In this document: positions 8,869-17,164 of the stretch, piece after piece | How positions within the stretch are numbered: the stretch's first letter is position 1 | Layout of the letters: each line of letters opens with the position of its first letter | Assembly (NCBI RefSeq): GCF_024138165.1 | Contig: NZ_CP100000.1 | Coordinates: 1,860,001 to 1,924,000 of the forward strand | Direction of reading: 5' to 3' | Source: Halorussus vallis | GTDB lineage: Archaea > Halobacteriota > Halobacteria > Halobacteriales > Haladaptataceae | DNA length: 64,000 nt | Made by a program: the position numbers and the translations under genes | The notes under the pieces: model-generated | Databases searched by the model: none | Told to the model about the DNA's origin: nothing | What the model saw: the letters and a program-made list of their open reading frames with translations, nothing else

Positions 8869-9836
8869 AGCTGCGCATACTGGATGTTCTCTTGATCGTT
8901 GATATCCGGTATCGAGACCAGCCCCGCTAACTCCTCAATCGAGGCCTGGAATCGAAGACTGTACCCGCCGAATGTCCGACTGCCAAGCGCTCGATAGAAC
9001 TCAAGGAACCGCTTTTGTCGCAATCCCCGGATAGTGACCGTGTCGATATATTGGTTGCTCTCCAAGCTTTCATAGACGTTAAACGAGCCAGCAATCTCCT
9101 TGACCCGACTCGCAGTAAACTCTCCAGCACCGATCACAGCGAACCGTATCGACACCCAGAACCGTCGCTGATCCATCTTCCGTTCGACAAGGTCAGCCTG
9201 CTTCCGCTCCCGCGGTGTCGCCGACCGGCTTCCCCACAGTTTCTCTTGCTCCTTCCGGAGGAAATCCATAGTCTTGTGACTTCGGCGTTTCCGCAGCCAC
9301 TCCCGGACTGGTTCTCCCGCAACGGGCTTAAACAAGATTTGGACAACAAATCGAGTGTCTCGCATCGAGTCACTGTGAAGCGTCGAGATCAGTCCGTTAA
9401 TCGGTGGCGTGGCTTCGAACTCCGTCCGGAGCGGGAACCTGTCCTTTCGTCCTGTCGTTAGTATCCCGCCGCCGATTGAGTCGCCCGGTACCACAGGCAA
9501 CCTAGTGACACCCTCAGTAAATCCGATACCCGGAACCTCGTTCGAGAGGTGCGCCCGCACCTTTCTACCAAGTCGTTTAGTCGGGACACAGAACTGCAAC
9601 CATAACCGGTCACGTCTAGGACGCTGAATCTCGTATACGACAATCGGAGATGTGTTTTTCACTAGAAGACGTGTCTGTATCTCAAGCATTCCACGGACAA
9701 ACCCTTCGACCGTTGTAGGAATATCACCGGTCGCTGGTGGTTGTACCTCAACCGTGTAGAATTGTTTCGATGGAGCTGCTAAGTCCGCTGCTTGATCCTC
9801 ATCCACTTCTGTATACGCTGCAGTAAGCAGTGTCAT
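8865..9836 (-). CDS. Transfer-operon protein resembling the N-terminal half of Gram-positive VirD4-type ATPases
   Basis: These 323 residues contain no Walker motifs. The pattern is a ferredoxin-like duplicated domain: an N-terminal FYTVEVQPP strand with pre-strands up to ~110, an RKDRFPLRTE segment, a charged spacer with KEQEKLWGSRSATPRERKQ, then RFWVSIRFAVIGAGEFTASRVKEIAGSF near 225, which looks like the module placed before the motor in large actinobacterial and firmicute conjugation ATPases. It overlaps VirB4-like and VirD4-like genes by 4 nt at each end (ATGA), so the three are translationally coupled. I infer that it forms one functional unit with the VirD4-like ATPase. The sequence family is not certain. 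Confidence 0.7.
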   Translation of the reverse strand: MTLLTAAYTEVDEDQAADLAAPSKQFYTVEVQPPATGDIPTTVEGFVRGMLEIQTRLLVKNTSPIVVYEIQRPRRDRLWLQFCVPTKRLGRKVRAHLSNEVPGIGFTEGVTRLPVVPGDSIGGGILTTGRKDRFPLRTEFEATPPINGLISTLHSDSMRDTRFVVQILFKPVAGEPVREWLRKRRSHKTMDFLRKEQEKLWGSRSATPRERKQADLVERKMDQRRFWVSIRFAVIGAGEFTASRVKEIAGSFNVYESLESNQYIDTVTIRGLRQKRFLEFYRALGSRTFGGYSLRFQASIEELAGLVSIPDINDQENIQYAQL

Positions 9837-11686
9837 TCTACCGCCTCCAATTGTTCGTGCTGTTTCGGCTCGCTGTCGAAAATCCGGTGTTCCAGTGCGG
9901 TCGACCCAATTTGGAGCTTGGTGTGGACGGCGTTTGAGACGTGCAGATATGCCTCACTGTAGCTGGCCTCTTCCCCGCTTCGCAACCCCTGGATATCCAA
10001 TTCCTCTTGTCGAGACAAGATAGGGGAGTCCGGTGCATCCTCGTGACGGAAGAAGAGTTTGCCGGGAACATGATTGAGGATATTACTTCCCTCGGCGGAA
10101 TCGGCGAAATGAGACCAACTCTGGGTCACTAAATGGACAGCGACATTGATGTCTCGGGCTTCAAGCACGAACTGATTCAGGACGTGACGTCCCGCATCGT
10201 CCTTGAGAAGAAGCCGGGCTTCATCGATTAACACGATGGTTCGCTGCTGGTTTTGCGAGGTCGCAGAGTAGATTTGACGGACAAGATCGACCAACGCCGC
10301 CACGTTCTCAAACTCTCCCCGTTCCTCGACTTCGAAGCCCACGACCTGCTTATCGAACGAGTACTCTTTCCCGTGGACAACGAACCGGTGGTCACCGCCG
10401 AGTGCTTCGACCGTCTGACGGTACTCCTTCTTCGGATCAACCACGATAATCTGGATATCGGGATAGACCAGTATTGACCGCAGTAGCTCCAGATGAGCCA
10501 AATAACTCTTCCCTGACCCGAGGGTGCCCATTACGGCCATCGAGTGGGAATCCCAGCCAAACCGGTTAACCAGTATAGGAGTCCTATCTGCCGCGTCAAC
10601 CCCATACAGCACGCCGGTCGTACCGCTGAACGGCTGGGTGCCAAATGGCAGTCCCGTTGCTGCCGATACTGAAGGCATCAACAGCGTCTCGTTAAGCCGA
10701 TCATCGTAGAATGGGGAGTCTGTATAGTAGGCGTGGTCGTTCCGGAATCCAGGCTCCTGAAACCTAAGTTGAAGTGCGCCAAGTTGGGTTGTCACCCGGT
10801 CGAAGGTTGCGTCCGTCTCCTCGGAGGTTGGGCCGTGTGCTGTGACGTAGGCACCGTACTTGAGCGGGTTACAGTCCTGTCGCGCCAGCAGATCAAGGAA
10901 CCATTCAGCGTCGTCGAGCGCTCGTTCAAGCTCGTTGACTCCTTTATGACCTTGAGCAAGAAAGGCGGCGATCTCGGCATCCAACGTCTCGGAGTGACGC
11001 CGGAGCTTCCGAACCGCTTTATCCACGTTCACCGGTTGAACCACCTGTAGAACATCAACGAGGCCGTCAACCCGAAGGAGGTAACGCGGCCAGCCGAACT
11101 CGATCTCCGAGGGGTACTCGTCGATGTACACTAACTTCCGGTACTCATCGAAGTCGTGGTTTGCGGTCGCACAGTAGTGTTCTGACGGCTCCGGAGCAGG
11201 GTTGATTACCTGGCTTGCGAACTGGTGGAGAGCATCTCCTGTGATCTGCGAGACCTCAAACTCGCTTCCAGCGAACGCCGATTTTACCTCCTGAAGTCGG
11301 CGGTACAGCTCTTTTCCTGTATTTTCGTACTTCCCACCAACTACTCGAATAACGACGAAGTGGTCCGTTCGGACGAAGCCGTCCACAGCAATCCGTTGAC
11401 AATACTCTGTGTACTCAGATCGGAGCTCGGAATGGCCGGGGTTGCTCTTGACCATGTCGACGTAGTCGTCTAGGTCTGCCGGTGTCTGCCGCGAATAGAT
11501 GTAGAGGGGATACGAGATGGTGTCCAGAACCGTTTGGAAGACCTGATGGAGCACTTCGTGGTCCCGATCGGTTTTCAGGTCAAGATTCACCGGCGACACC
11601 TCCAGAACGGCCATGACAGCACGATGGTCAACGATGAGGTATGGCCGCCGGACCTCAATTTCCGGGGTGTCGATAGACCGGGTCAT
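9833..11686 (-). CDS. virB4: VirB4/TraE-like conjugation ATPase
   Basis: The 617-residue protein is the energising ATPase of a type IV secretion system. The N-terminal ~350 residues are the variable region that docks to the membrane complex. The motor domain has Walker A MGTLGSGKSYLAH near residue 390, Walker B TIVLIDEARLLL near 490, and the downstream LVTQSWSHF and GKLFFRHED stretches typical of VirB4. Its ATG shares one base with the stop (TAATG) of the VirB3-like gene, the classical virB3-virB4 neighbour pair. It carries no membrane helices. Confidence 0.9.
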   Translation of the reverse strand: MTRSIDTPEIEVRRPYLIVDHRAVMAVLEVSPVNLDLKTDRDHEVLHQVFQTVLDTISYPLYIYSRQTPADLDDYVDMVKSNPGHSELRSEYTEYCQRIAVDGFVRTDHFVVIRVVGGKYENTGKELYRRLQEVKSAFAGSEFEVSQITGDALHQFASQVINPAPEPSEHYCATANHDFDEYRKLVYIDEYPSEIEFGWPRYLLRVDGLVDVLQVVQPVNVDKAVRKLRRHSETLDAEIAAFLAQGHKGVNELERALDDAEWFLDLLARQDCNPLKYGAYVTAHGPTSEETDATFDRVTTQLGALQLRFQEPGFRNDHAYYTDSPFYDDRLNETLLMPSVSAATGLPFGTQPFSGTTGVLYGVDAADRTPILVNRFGWDSHSMAVMGTLGSGKSYLAHLELLRSILVYPDIQIIVVDPKKEYRQTVEALGGDHRFVVHGKEYSFDKQVVGFEVEERGEFENVAALVDLVRQIYSATSQNQQRTIVLIDEARLLLKDDAGRHVLNQFVLEARDINVAVHLVTQSWSHFADSAEGSNILNHVPGKLFFRHEDAPDSPILSRQEELDIQGLRSGEEASYSEAYLHVSNAVHTKLQIGSTALEHRIFDSEPKQHEQLEAVE

Positions 11687-11949
11687 TATTTTTCACCCCC
11701 GAAAACGATCCATCGGATCCGATGGTACAGGTAGACCTCAAACGGTTGCCCATAAGGATACACCGCTGCCCATACCAACCCAAGAATCACGCCGACGAAA
11801 CCGGCTCCAAGCATCGTCAAGCTTGATTGGCCTGTCGATAGCCAAGATAGCAGTGTAACCGGGAGTCCGAATCGGAGCAGATCTTTCCACGTGAACCAAC
11901 CGAAGTACCTAGGCGACCGGTCAAACCCGCTGGGCATTCGTTTCCGCAT
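11686..11949 (-). CDS. VirB3/PrgI-like small membrane protein
   Basis: This 87-residue protein has a basic N terminus (MRKRMPSGFDRSPRYFGW), one amphipathic entry segment (TWKDLLRFG) and a hairpin of two membrane helices (LPVTLLSWLSTG and LGAGFVGVILGLVWAAVYP), then FEVYLYHRIRWI. This layout and its place directly before VirB4 match VirB3/PrgI, which anchors VirB4 to the membrane. Sequence similarity alone is too weak to prove it, so the call rests on topology and order. Confidence 0.7.
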   Translation of the reverse strand: MRKRMPSGFDRSPRYFGWFTWKDLLRFGLPVTLLSWLSTGQSSLTMLGAGFVGVILGLVWAAVYPYGQPFEVYLYHRIRWIVFGGEK

Positions 11950-11952
11950 CGG

Positions 11953-12927
11953 TCACCACCTCCCTCCTCGATCACGGTCGCGCCGCCGCCGGTCACGCCG
12001 TTGTCGACGCAACTCCCCGTCACTGGGACCACCGGAACCACCCGAACCACCGGGCGGCCACCTCCGTCTCCATGTCCCCCGAATGCTGCCTGCGAGATCT
12101 CGACCGCCGATAAGTCCCTGTGAAACCGCAAGCAACTGATACGGAATATACAACATGAGAGCAAATGAGGCGACTCCCAGAATCCAGTTCGATACCGGTT
12201 GGAGCCCCAGTGTTCCGGATCCTTCCAACAGTGCGAGGCTAAAACGGAGGACAAGAGCGTCAGCAGGGCCAGTAGCAAGCAAGGCAAACCAGACCGAAAT
12301 GAATGACCGGGCGTACGCCCGCGTGGCTGGCAGAGCCCAAGCTATTGCCACTAACGGTGAAACCGCCGCTATAAAAAGCAGATATACATTTCTAAATACA
12401 AATAGTATTGCTAATGTAGCTAACGCAAACGCGTTTATCACCCATACGAGTACAAGGCCAGTGGTTAACCCTGCCAACTGTTCGACCACGATAGGATCCC
12501 GTGGTCGGAATGCCTCTACAAGTGCGTCAGCAATCCCCACTGGAATTTCCAAGACGGGCAAGGCGATCGCCGCAAAACCCATACCGATGACGAGCCGTGG
12601 CAAGATTTCACGGGCATTCCCGAACGAGACACCTAAATCGGTGGTGATCTCGGATATCCCAGCGATTACAACAATCAACACTGCGCCAGGTAGAGCCACC
12701 ATCAATGTCAGTTGGTGAATCGTCGTGACTGGAGGATTGGGATGGATCGTCGCTGTATGCAACATGACGTCAACTAAGACATCGATCATCGCTTCAGCTA
12801 GCGCCCGAAACGGAGAGAACAACAGGTTGAGAACGCCCCTATCGGAACTAGTCCCGGTTTGGGTTAAGAAAGCATCCGGGAGGAACACGAGGAAACCGAG
12901 ACTGGCGACGGATAGTTTCCGAGACAC
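11953..12927 (-). CDS. VirB6/TrbL-like polytopic membrane protein
   Basis: The 324-residue protein has about seven hydrophobic segments between residues 10 and 275, among them LPGAVLIVVIAGI, LVWVINAFALATLAILFVF and LLFIAAVSPLVAIAWAL. It ends in a strongly basic Gly/Arg tail (residues ~285-324) that should be cytoplasmic. The central segment RSFISVWFALLATGPADALVLRF resembles the conserved core of VirB6/TrbL proteins, which form the inner-membrane channel. It lies 3 nt from the genes on both sides in the operon. Confidence 0.72.
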   Translation of the reverse strand: MSRKLSVASLGFLVFLPDAFLTQTGTSSDRGVLNLLFSPFRALAEAMIDVLVDVMLHTATIHPNPPVTTIHQLTLMVALPGAVLIVVIAGISEITTDLGVSFGNAREILPRLVIGMGFAAIALPVLEIPVGIADALVEAFRPRDPIVVEQLAGLTTGLVLVWVINAFALATLAILFVFRNVYLLFIAAVSPLVAIAWALPATRAYARSFISVWFALLATGPADALVLRFSLALLEGSGTLGLQPVSNWILGVASFALMLYIPYQLLAVSQGLIGGRDLAGSIRGTWRRRWPPGGSGGSGGPSDGELRRQRRDRRRRDRDRGGRW

Positions 12928-12930
12928 CGG

Positions 12931-13293
12931 TTAGACACCTCCTGTACAGACATTGACTGGAATAAGCAGGAAAGCGATAATGAACGGCCCAGTCCAGACT
13001 AATCCAATACCCGTCAACACTCGTTGCACCCGCTGAATTGCTATCCGCTTCGCATCCTCCGACCCCCAGATCATCATCACGCCCGCATACACGAGGGCGG
13101 CCGCAGCAAGCAGCCCGCCGACGCTGAATATCAGCACCACTACTTGGTGGATTAGCAGGTAAATCGGTTCTAACGTTGATTGCCCGTCACAACCGACAAT
13201 TCCGTGGATCGCAGCGGCTGGTTGGACGAAATTTACTATCAATACTGCTGCCATGGATAGCGTCGTCACTACCCGTACTATCTGTCGTTTCAT
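12931..13293 (-). CDS. VirB2/TrbC-like pilin precursor, first gene of the transfer operon
   Basis: This is a 120-residue protein if translation starts at the ATG at 13293. A signal peptide is clear: basic MKRQIVRVV, hydrophobic core, and an AAA site before IHGIVGCDG. The mature part has two membrane helices (VVVLIFSVGGLLAAAALVYAGVM and VLTGIGLVWTGPFIIAFLLIPV) joined by a short charged loop EDAKRIAIQRVQR, the hallmark of VirB2/TrbC pilins. A longer frame extends to 13383, but its residues are arginine-rich and lie upstream of the signal peptide. The gene is divergent from the unknown gene at 13449. Confidence 0.75.
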   Translation of the reverse strand: MKRQIVRVVTTLSMAAVLIVNFVQPAAAIHGIVGCDGQSTLEPIYLLIHQVVVLIFSVGGLLAAAALVYAGVMMIWGSEDAKRIAIQRVQRVLTGIGLVWTGPFIIAFLLIPVNVCTGGV

Positions 13294-13448
13294 TTTTAGC
13301 CGTAACTCCCCCGTAATCTTGGTTTCAGCCCTTCTAAGGCGGACAGGGCATTTTGGTCTTCTTCGACCAACTCCGCAGAACAACTAAATGGCCGCCGCCG
13401 AAAATAGTTTTTCAACAACCTTTCCTTGAAGAACAGGGTGAACGAATC

Positions 13449-14417
13449 ATGGAGAAAAACAGGGTAGACCTCTATACTTGCGATTCAAAGATTAAATCGG
13501 AGAAAAATGATCCAGAGGGACTAGGAGTGAGTCTTCCCTTTAATGCGGAGGAGGTACTTAAATGCCAAGAAGGAGACGACATGTTTGTTGTTCTTAATGA
13601 AGAGGAGGCAGTCGGAGAACAGATTTCTCACATACAGGTAACTAAGCTACCAGAAGGTGTCTCATCTGATCATCCCCAATCCTATGAGTTGAGAGTGATG
13701 GACGGCGATCACTTCATTAGATTTCCCAAGGAGTGGCCGAAGCCAGACAATGATAAACTTGGATTTGATGTTGAAAGTGGATCAGAACTGGTAGTCGAGG
13801 TCTCCAAGGAGTCTACCGCGATCAGGGTTTACAGAAAAGAGGATTACGTATTCAGAAATCAGAAACTAGTCAAGAATAATCGCTCACCCTTCTTCAGATT
13901 CATTCCCGCATTACTTGGCTTAGAAGGGAACGAAATACCTGATCTTTCTGGTCGATACGATGGTGATCTGTTCCAGTTTGTCTTATTTGACGCTCATCAC
14001 CCTGTTTTCAGAAGACAGTCCGAAAAACAGTTCCAGGAGAACGATATTCCGTCATCAGACCTGTTTTTCCAGGTCAAGGAGAATGGTCAACTTCCCCGGC
14101 AGAACGCAGATTTAGAGGTGTGGTGGGATCCTAGCGGTGGAGACGAAACTGGATTCGATCCGTCGATTAAGCTCTACGATGCGGAAAACTGTACAGAAAC
14201 ATCGGTGATTCTCCCAAAACAAGGATACTTCCTTGTGAAATCTACTACTCAACACGGCACCCTTGAGACGTGGCTTGCACGTTCATCATCGGAACGGTTT
14301 CAGCAGAGCAAAGGCTGGGAACGAAGAGTTGGCGAAAGCTGGTACGGCTTCTTCCCTGAGAACTCGGACGGCGAAAACGGCTTCAGACTCTACGTACCTG
14401 CTAAAACTATGGATTGA
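13449..14417 (+). CDS. Hypothetical protein of the element
   Basis: I do not recognise these 322 residues. The protein is soluble, mixed alpha/beta by look, without a signal peptide or membrane helix. It has paired segments such as YELRVMDGDHFIRFPKEW and a predicted barrel-like first half (GSELVVEVSKESTAIRVYRK) that loosely recalls AbrB/OB folds, but no firm motif. The ATG was chosen because upstream in-frame sequence overlaps the divergent pilin promoter. The gene is one of the most AT-rich in the window. It starts a rightward set of small cargo genes. Confidence 0.6.
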   Translation: MEKNRVDLYTCDSKIKSEKNDPEGLGVSLPFNAEEVLKCQEGDDMFVVLNEEEAVGEQISHIQVTKLPEGVSSDHPQSYELRVMDGDHFIRFPKEWPKPDNDKLGFDVESGSELVVEVSKESTAIRVYRKEDYVFRNQKLVKNNRSPFFRFIPALLGLEGNEIPDLSGRYDGDLFQFVLFDAHHPVFRRQSEKQFQENDIPSSDLFFQVKENGQLPRQNADLEVWWDPSGGDETGFDPSIKLYDAENCTETSVILPKQGYFLVKSTTQHGTLETWLARSSSERFQQSKGWERRVGESWYGFFPENSDGENGFRLYVPAKTMD

Positions 14418-14522
14418 AGTGGAAGCAATACGTTCTCCGTTATTCTGTCTCCATCTGAAGCTTGGTGTTCGCTAACCTGTTTGAGTGCTGTTCTCTATTA
14501 GTTGAGATACCGGTGAATTGCG

Positions 14523-14834
14523 ATGGTAGTAGATTATGATGAGGAGCCGCTGGCGGTCTGGGAAGCACTTCTGTTGCCAAACTGTCGGTGGGAAGCCTAC
14601 GAGAAAACAGAGGAAAACCTGTACTATGGCCGTGTAAGAAGCCCGAATACCTTTGGTCGATGGGAATACGTCCATTTCAGCACTGAACAACTCAAAACCG
14701 TCGGCGGATACAGGGTAGATACGTCGCCCGGTGACGACAAACTGTTTCCGGACGGCGGCTACGAACTAACCTACGTAATTGAAACCGAATTTGAAGCTTT
14801 CCAACAGTCGGGTGATGGCATATTCGGGAGATAG
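14523..14834 (+). CDS. Small hypothetical protein
   Basis: The 103-residue protein is acidic and aromatic-rich (LPNCRWEAYEKTEENLYYG, then WEYVHFSTEQ), predicted mostly beta, with no motif I can name. GGTGAATT lies 4 nt before the ATG and can serve as a ribosome site. It is followed after 26 bp by another small gene of similar style (aromatic, Phe-Arg-rich), so the two may form an operon. Confidence 0.5.
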   Translation: MVVDYDEEPLAVWEALLLPNCRWEAYEKTEENLYYGRVRSPNTFGRWEYVHFSTEQLKTVGGYRVDTSPGDDKLFPDGGYELTYVIETEFEAFQQSGDGIFGR

Positions 14835-14860
14835 CGGACCTACTGAACTACTCAAACAGA

Positions 14861-15145
14861 GTGGAAGTAGACGGCGACTATGAACCACTTCTCGACCAAC
14901 GAAGAGACTCAGTGTACTGCTGGTTCAACCCGGAGAGTGGAGACACACTCTACCGGACGGACGGTGCTGAAACAGACCTGTTTTTCCGGTCGGTCGGTGA
15001 AGCAGAACGATTCCTGAAGCAAGAAGCTGTCCAAGACACGGAAAATGACTACACCAAGATGTGTCTGTACGAGATCCAGGTTCAGCGGGTCGAATACGCG
15101 ATGACTGCCTTGATGGATCAGTCCGGGATCGACGACTTCCAGTAA
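14861..15145 (+). CDS. Small hypothetical protein
   Basis: These 94 residues begin at a GTG; no in-frame ATG precedes homolog-like sequence. The body has a beta-rich first half (SVYCWFNPESGDTLYRT) and a helical second half (SVGEAERFLKQEAVQD, CLYEIQVQRVEYAMTALMDQ). The function is unknown. It has element-type composition. Confidence 0.45.
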   Translation: MEVDGDYEPLLDQRRDSVYCWFNPESGDTLYRTDGAETDLFFRSVGEAERFLKQEAVQDTENDYTKMCLYEIQVQRVEYAMTALMDQSGIDDFQ

Positions 15146-15243
15146 GGAATGAACCGGAGAGTCTCAAGTGTAGCCAGGTCTTCACGTATTCACTTAGCTC
15201 TCCCGTTCGAGGAGTTCCAAAAGGGTGGTAGCCACAGGTGTCG

Positions 15244-15390
15244 ATGAATGAACTGGCGGAAGCCGAAGCACTTCTCGCAGAAGTATCGTCATGGTCAGAG
15301 GACGAAGTGCAGTCGCTTCCAGGGTTCTACCGGGAGGCCGCTGAACAGTACCGTGAACTACTGAACCAAGGCGACGCAGAACCCAGATAA
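15244..15390 (+). CDS. Very small hypothetical protein (48 aa)
   Basis: This is a short helical acidic ORF, beginning MNELAEAEALLAEVSSW and ending NQGDAEPR. It lies in the same direction as its neighbours, with a 26-bp gap to the next start. Codon choice looks coding, with GAA/GAC-rich and balanced third positions. There is no known domain. It is supported only by position and composition. Confidence 0.4.
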   Translation: MNELAEAEALLAEVSSWSEDEVQSLPGFYREAAEQYRELLNQGDAEPR

Positions 15391-15416
15391 GCCTCCAAAC
15401 ATCCATTAATCTGGAT

Positions 15417-15881
15417 GTGGGGGAACAGGGTATGCGGTATCCTGAGTATGAGGACCTTCTAGCTGAATCACGTCCTGAGACCAGTCGTGGCTCTATCGAC
15501 CCGGATTTCGTGTTTGGTGAACCGGATTTGGAAGCACTTTTGATGGAATCAGAGAGACAAGAACAGAACCGGATAGAAACTGAGCTCGACCAGGTTGAGA
15601 CCTTGCTTCAGCACCGAACTGAGATCCACGAACAAACCATAGATCAGCTTGAAATCGGTCTTCAAGACGAACAAACCCGGCTAAATCGGTTGCAACGCCC
15701 GTCTATTCCGATGGATCGTATCCTCAGCCAGAAACGCCGGGTAAGAGAGCTTGAGCAACAACTGCATGAACAGCGCCAGCTCCACTGGAGTGACCGTGAA
15801 CAACTAGAACGAGAGCGACGTCGCCTTCACCGAGAGCTTGCCGAGCTTGAGGATACTGATCTCTCAGTCTTCTTCCGATGA
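15417..15881 (+). CDS. Coiled-coil hypothetical protein
   Basis: Up to 154 residues from a GTG, or 149 from the ATG at 15432, which I favour because of a GGGGGAACAGGG purine run before it. From residue ~55 to the end it is one long, highly charged helix with heptad spacing (IETELDQVETLL, RVRELEQQLHEQR, EQLERERRRLHRELAELED), a clear coiled coil. The N-terminal ~50 residues are acidic and probably flexible. The 3' end overlaps the convergent Orc1/Cdc6 gene by 18 bp. The function is unknown. Confidence 0.6.
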   Translation: MGEQGMRYPEYEDLLAESRPETSRGSIDPDFVFGEPDLEALLMESERQEQNRIETELDQVETLLQHRTEIHEQTIDQLEIGLQDEQTRLNRLQRPSIPMDRILSQKRRVRELEQQLHEQRQLHWSDREQLERERRRLHRELAELEDTDLSVFFR

Positions 15882-16934
15882 TGTGTCTTTAGATGGTGGG
15901 TCGCCGCTCCAGTCAACAAGCCGGATTTCCCGTGTTTTGCCTTTGTTACCGCCGTAGTGGTAGGTGGCCTCGATCAGTCCGAGGAATTCAAGATGGACTA
16001 GGAAGTCGCTGATACGTCGCTCACTTAACGGTGTGACATCGGCATCGATACATCGTCTCCGATAGGCTTCATATACGGTTCCTGAGACCACCGGGTCCCA
16101 GTCTTGGCTGAGTAGATCGATGGTTTCGTAGAGCCGTCTATGGTGGGGTGTGAAGTCGTCCAGTAGCTCAGTAACGTACTTTGCATAGCCCGCGGATTGA
16201 ACCTCGTCTATGAGATCGCGTGTAACTGTATCATCGGTTGCTTCTGCGGCGGCTCGTAGCCAGCATAACCCAATTGCGATGTTCGAGGTGGTTGATGCAA
16301 TCCGGGAGAGCGCGGTTCGTTCCACTGACTCGGGTTGGAGTGCGCGGCGTGCACGGTCGCCGAGTATCTGCTGGACCTGACTGACGGTGTATGGGTTAAG
16401 GCTGAGAATCTGGGGCCGAAATGAGCTGTAGGTCCGATCATCTAACTCCGGCTGTAGACTCCGGTGGTTGGCTGAAACCGTTATGACTGCGGTGTTCTCC
16501 AACCGGGTCAAGAAGTAGAGCAGATCATCGCCATCATTCAAGAGAAGGAAGTCAACTTCGTCAAGAACGATCACAGTCTCCAAGGTCAGCGTCTGTTCAA
16601 TCCGGCGCTGGAGATCAGCGACATGGTGGCCGGTCCCGACGGATTCACCGGTCAACTGTTGGAGCAGTCGCTCTAAGGCTTTGTACTGGGTGTCGTGTGG
16701 TCGTCCGGAGACGTAGCAGGTGGTCACGGTTGATGGAAACGTCGTGAGAAATTGTTTGACCAAGTGGGTTTTCCCGGCTCCACGGGGTCCGTAGAGATGG
16801 AGGTGCTGGAGTCGTGTTTCGGTGTCAGCCGCGAATGCCTCTGACAGTGTTTCCTGTTCCGGTTCTCTATCAATGAGTTGGGCGGGAAGGTACGTACGGG
16901 ACAACGGACCAGCGGTATCGATAATATCGGTCAT
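15864..16934 (-). CDS. Orc1/Cdc6-family AAA+ ATPase (copy 1)
   Basis: This 356-residue initiator-type ATPase has Walker A GPRGAGKT at residues 49-56, Walker B TVIVLDEVDFLL near 118-129, sensor-1 TVSANHRSL and a lid with RIASTTSNIAIGLCWLRAAAE, the family GDxR-like region. The C-terminal ~100 residues form a winged helix (VYEAYRRRCIDADVTPLSERRISDFLVHLEFLGLI), the origin-binding domain. Archaeal Orc1/Cdc6 proteins bind origin repeats and load MCM; plasmid and virus copies serve the element. It is divergent from a second family member, with a 230-bp gap between. Confidence 0.88.
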   Translation of the reverse strand: MTDIIDTAGPLSRTYLPAQLIDREPEQETLSEAFAADTETRLQHLHLYGPRGAGKTHLVKQFLTTFPSTVTTCYVSGRPHDTQYKALERLLQQLTGESVGTGHHVADLQRRIEQTLTLETVIVLDEVDFLLLNDGDDLLYFLTRLENTAVITVSANHRSLQPELDDRTYSSFRPQILSLNPYTVSQVQQILGDRARRALQPESVERTALSRIASTTSNIAIGLCWLRAAAEATDDTVTRDLIDEVQSAGYAKYVTELLDDFTPHHRRLYETIDLLSQDWDPVVSGTVYEAYRRRCIDADVTPLSERRISDFLVHLEFLGLIEATYHYGGNKGKTREIRLVDWSGDPPSKDTSSEED

Positions 16935-17164
16935 AGGCTTATATTTGGAGGGCGGGACTCACACGGATTTTCGGACACTGGCCTTCAGTTGGGGAAAAGC
17001 ATGACCCGGAGGATTACTACATCTTAGAGTGGTGATTATCCCGAGAATACTATTAGCGGTGTATCCATTCGAAAACCAGTACACTCCTCCACATACGAAA
17101 CAGTATCCCGGATTCAGTTTTTGAATACTCACTGACAGACAACGGTGGTGAGCGTGAACTACGA
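16935..17164. other. Divergent gap between two orc1/cdc6 genes: candidate replication origin
   Basis: The AT-rich 230-bp segment separates two initiator genes, the classical place for archaeal origins. I see only weak repeats: TATCCCG at 17037 and 17105, and GAATACT at 17045 and 17133. I did not find a clear G-run ORB repeat as known for haloarchaeal chromosomal origins. Promoters for both genes must also lie here. Confidence 0.35.

Noticed and set aside
12155-12718. 187-codon frame opposite the VirB6-like gene
   Set aside because: Ser/Thr/Asn-rich product without domains; it mirrors a membrane-protein gene that fits the operon.
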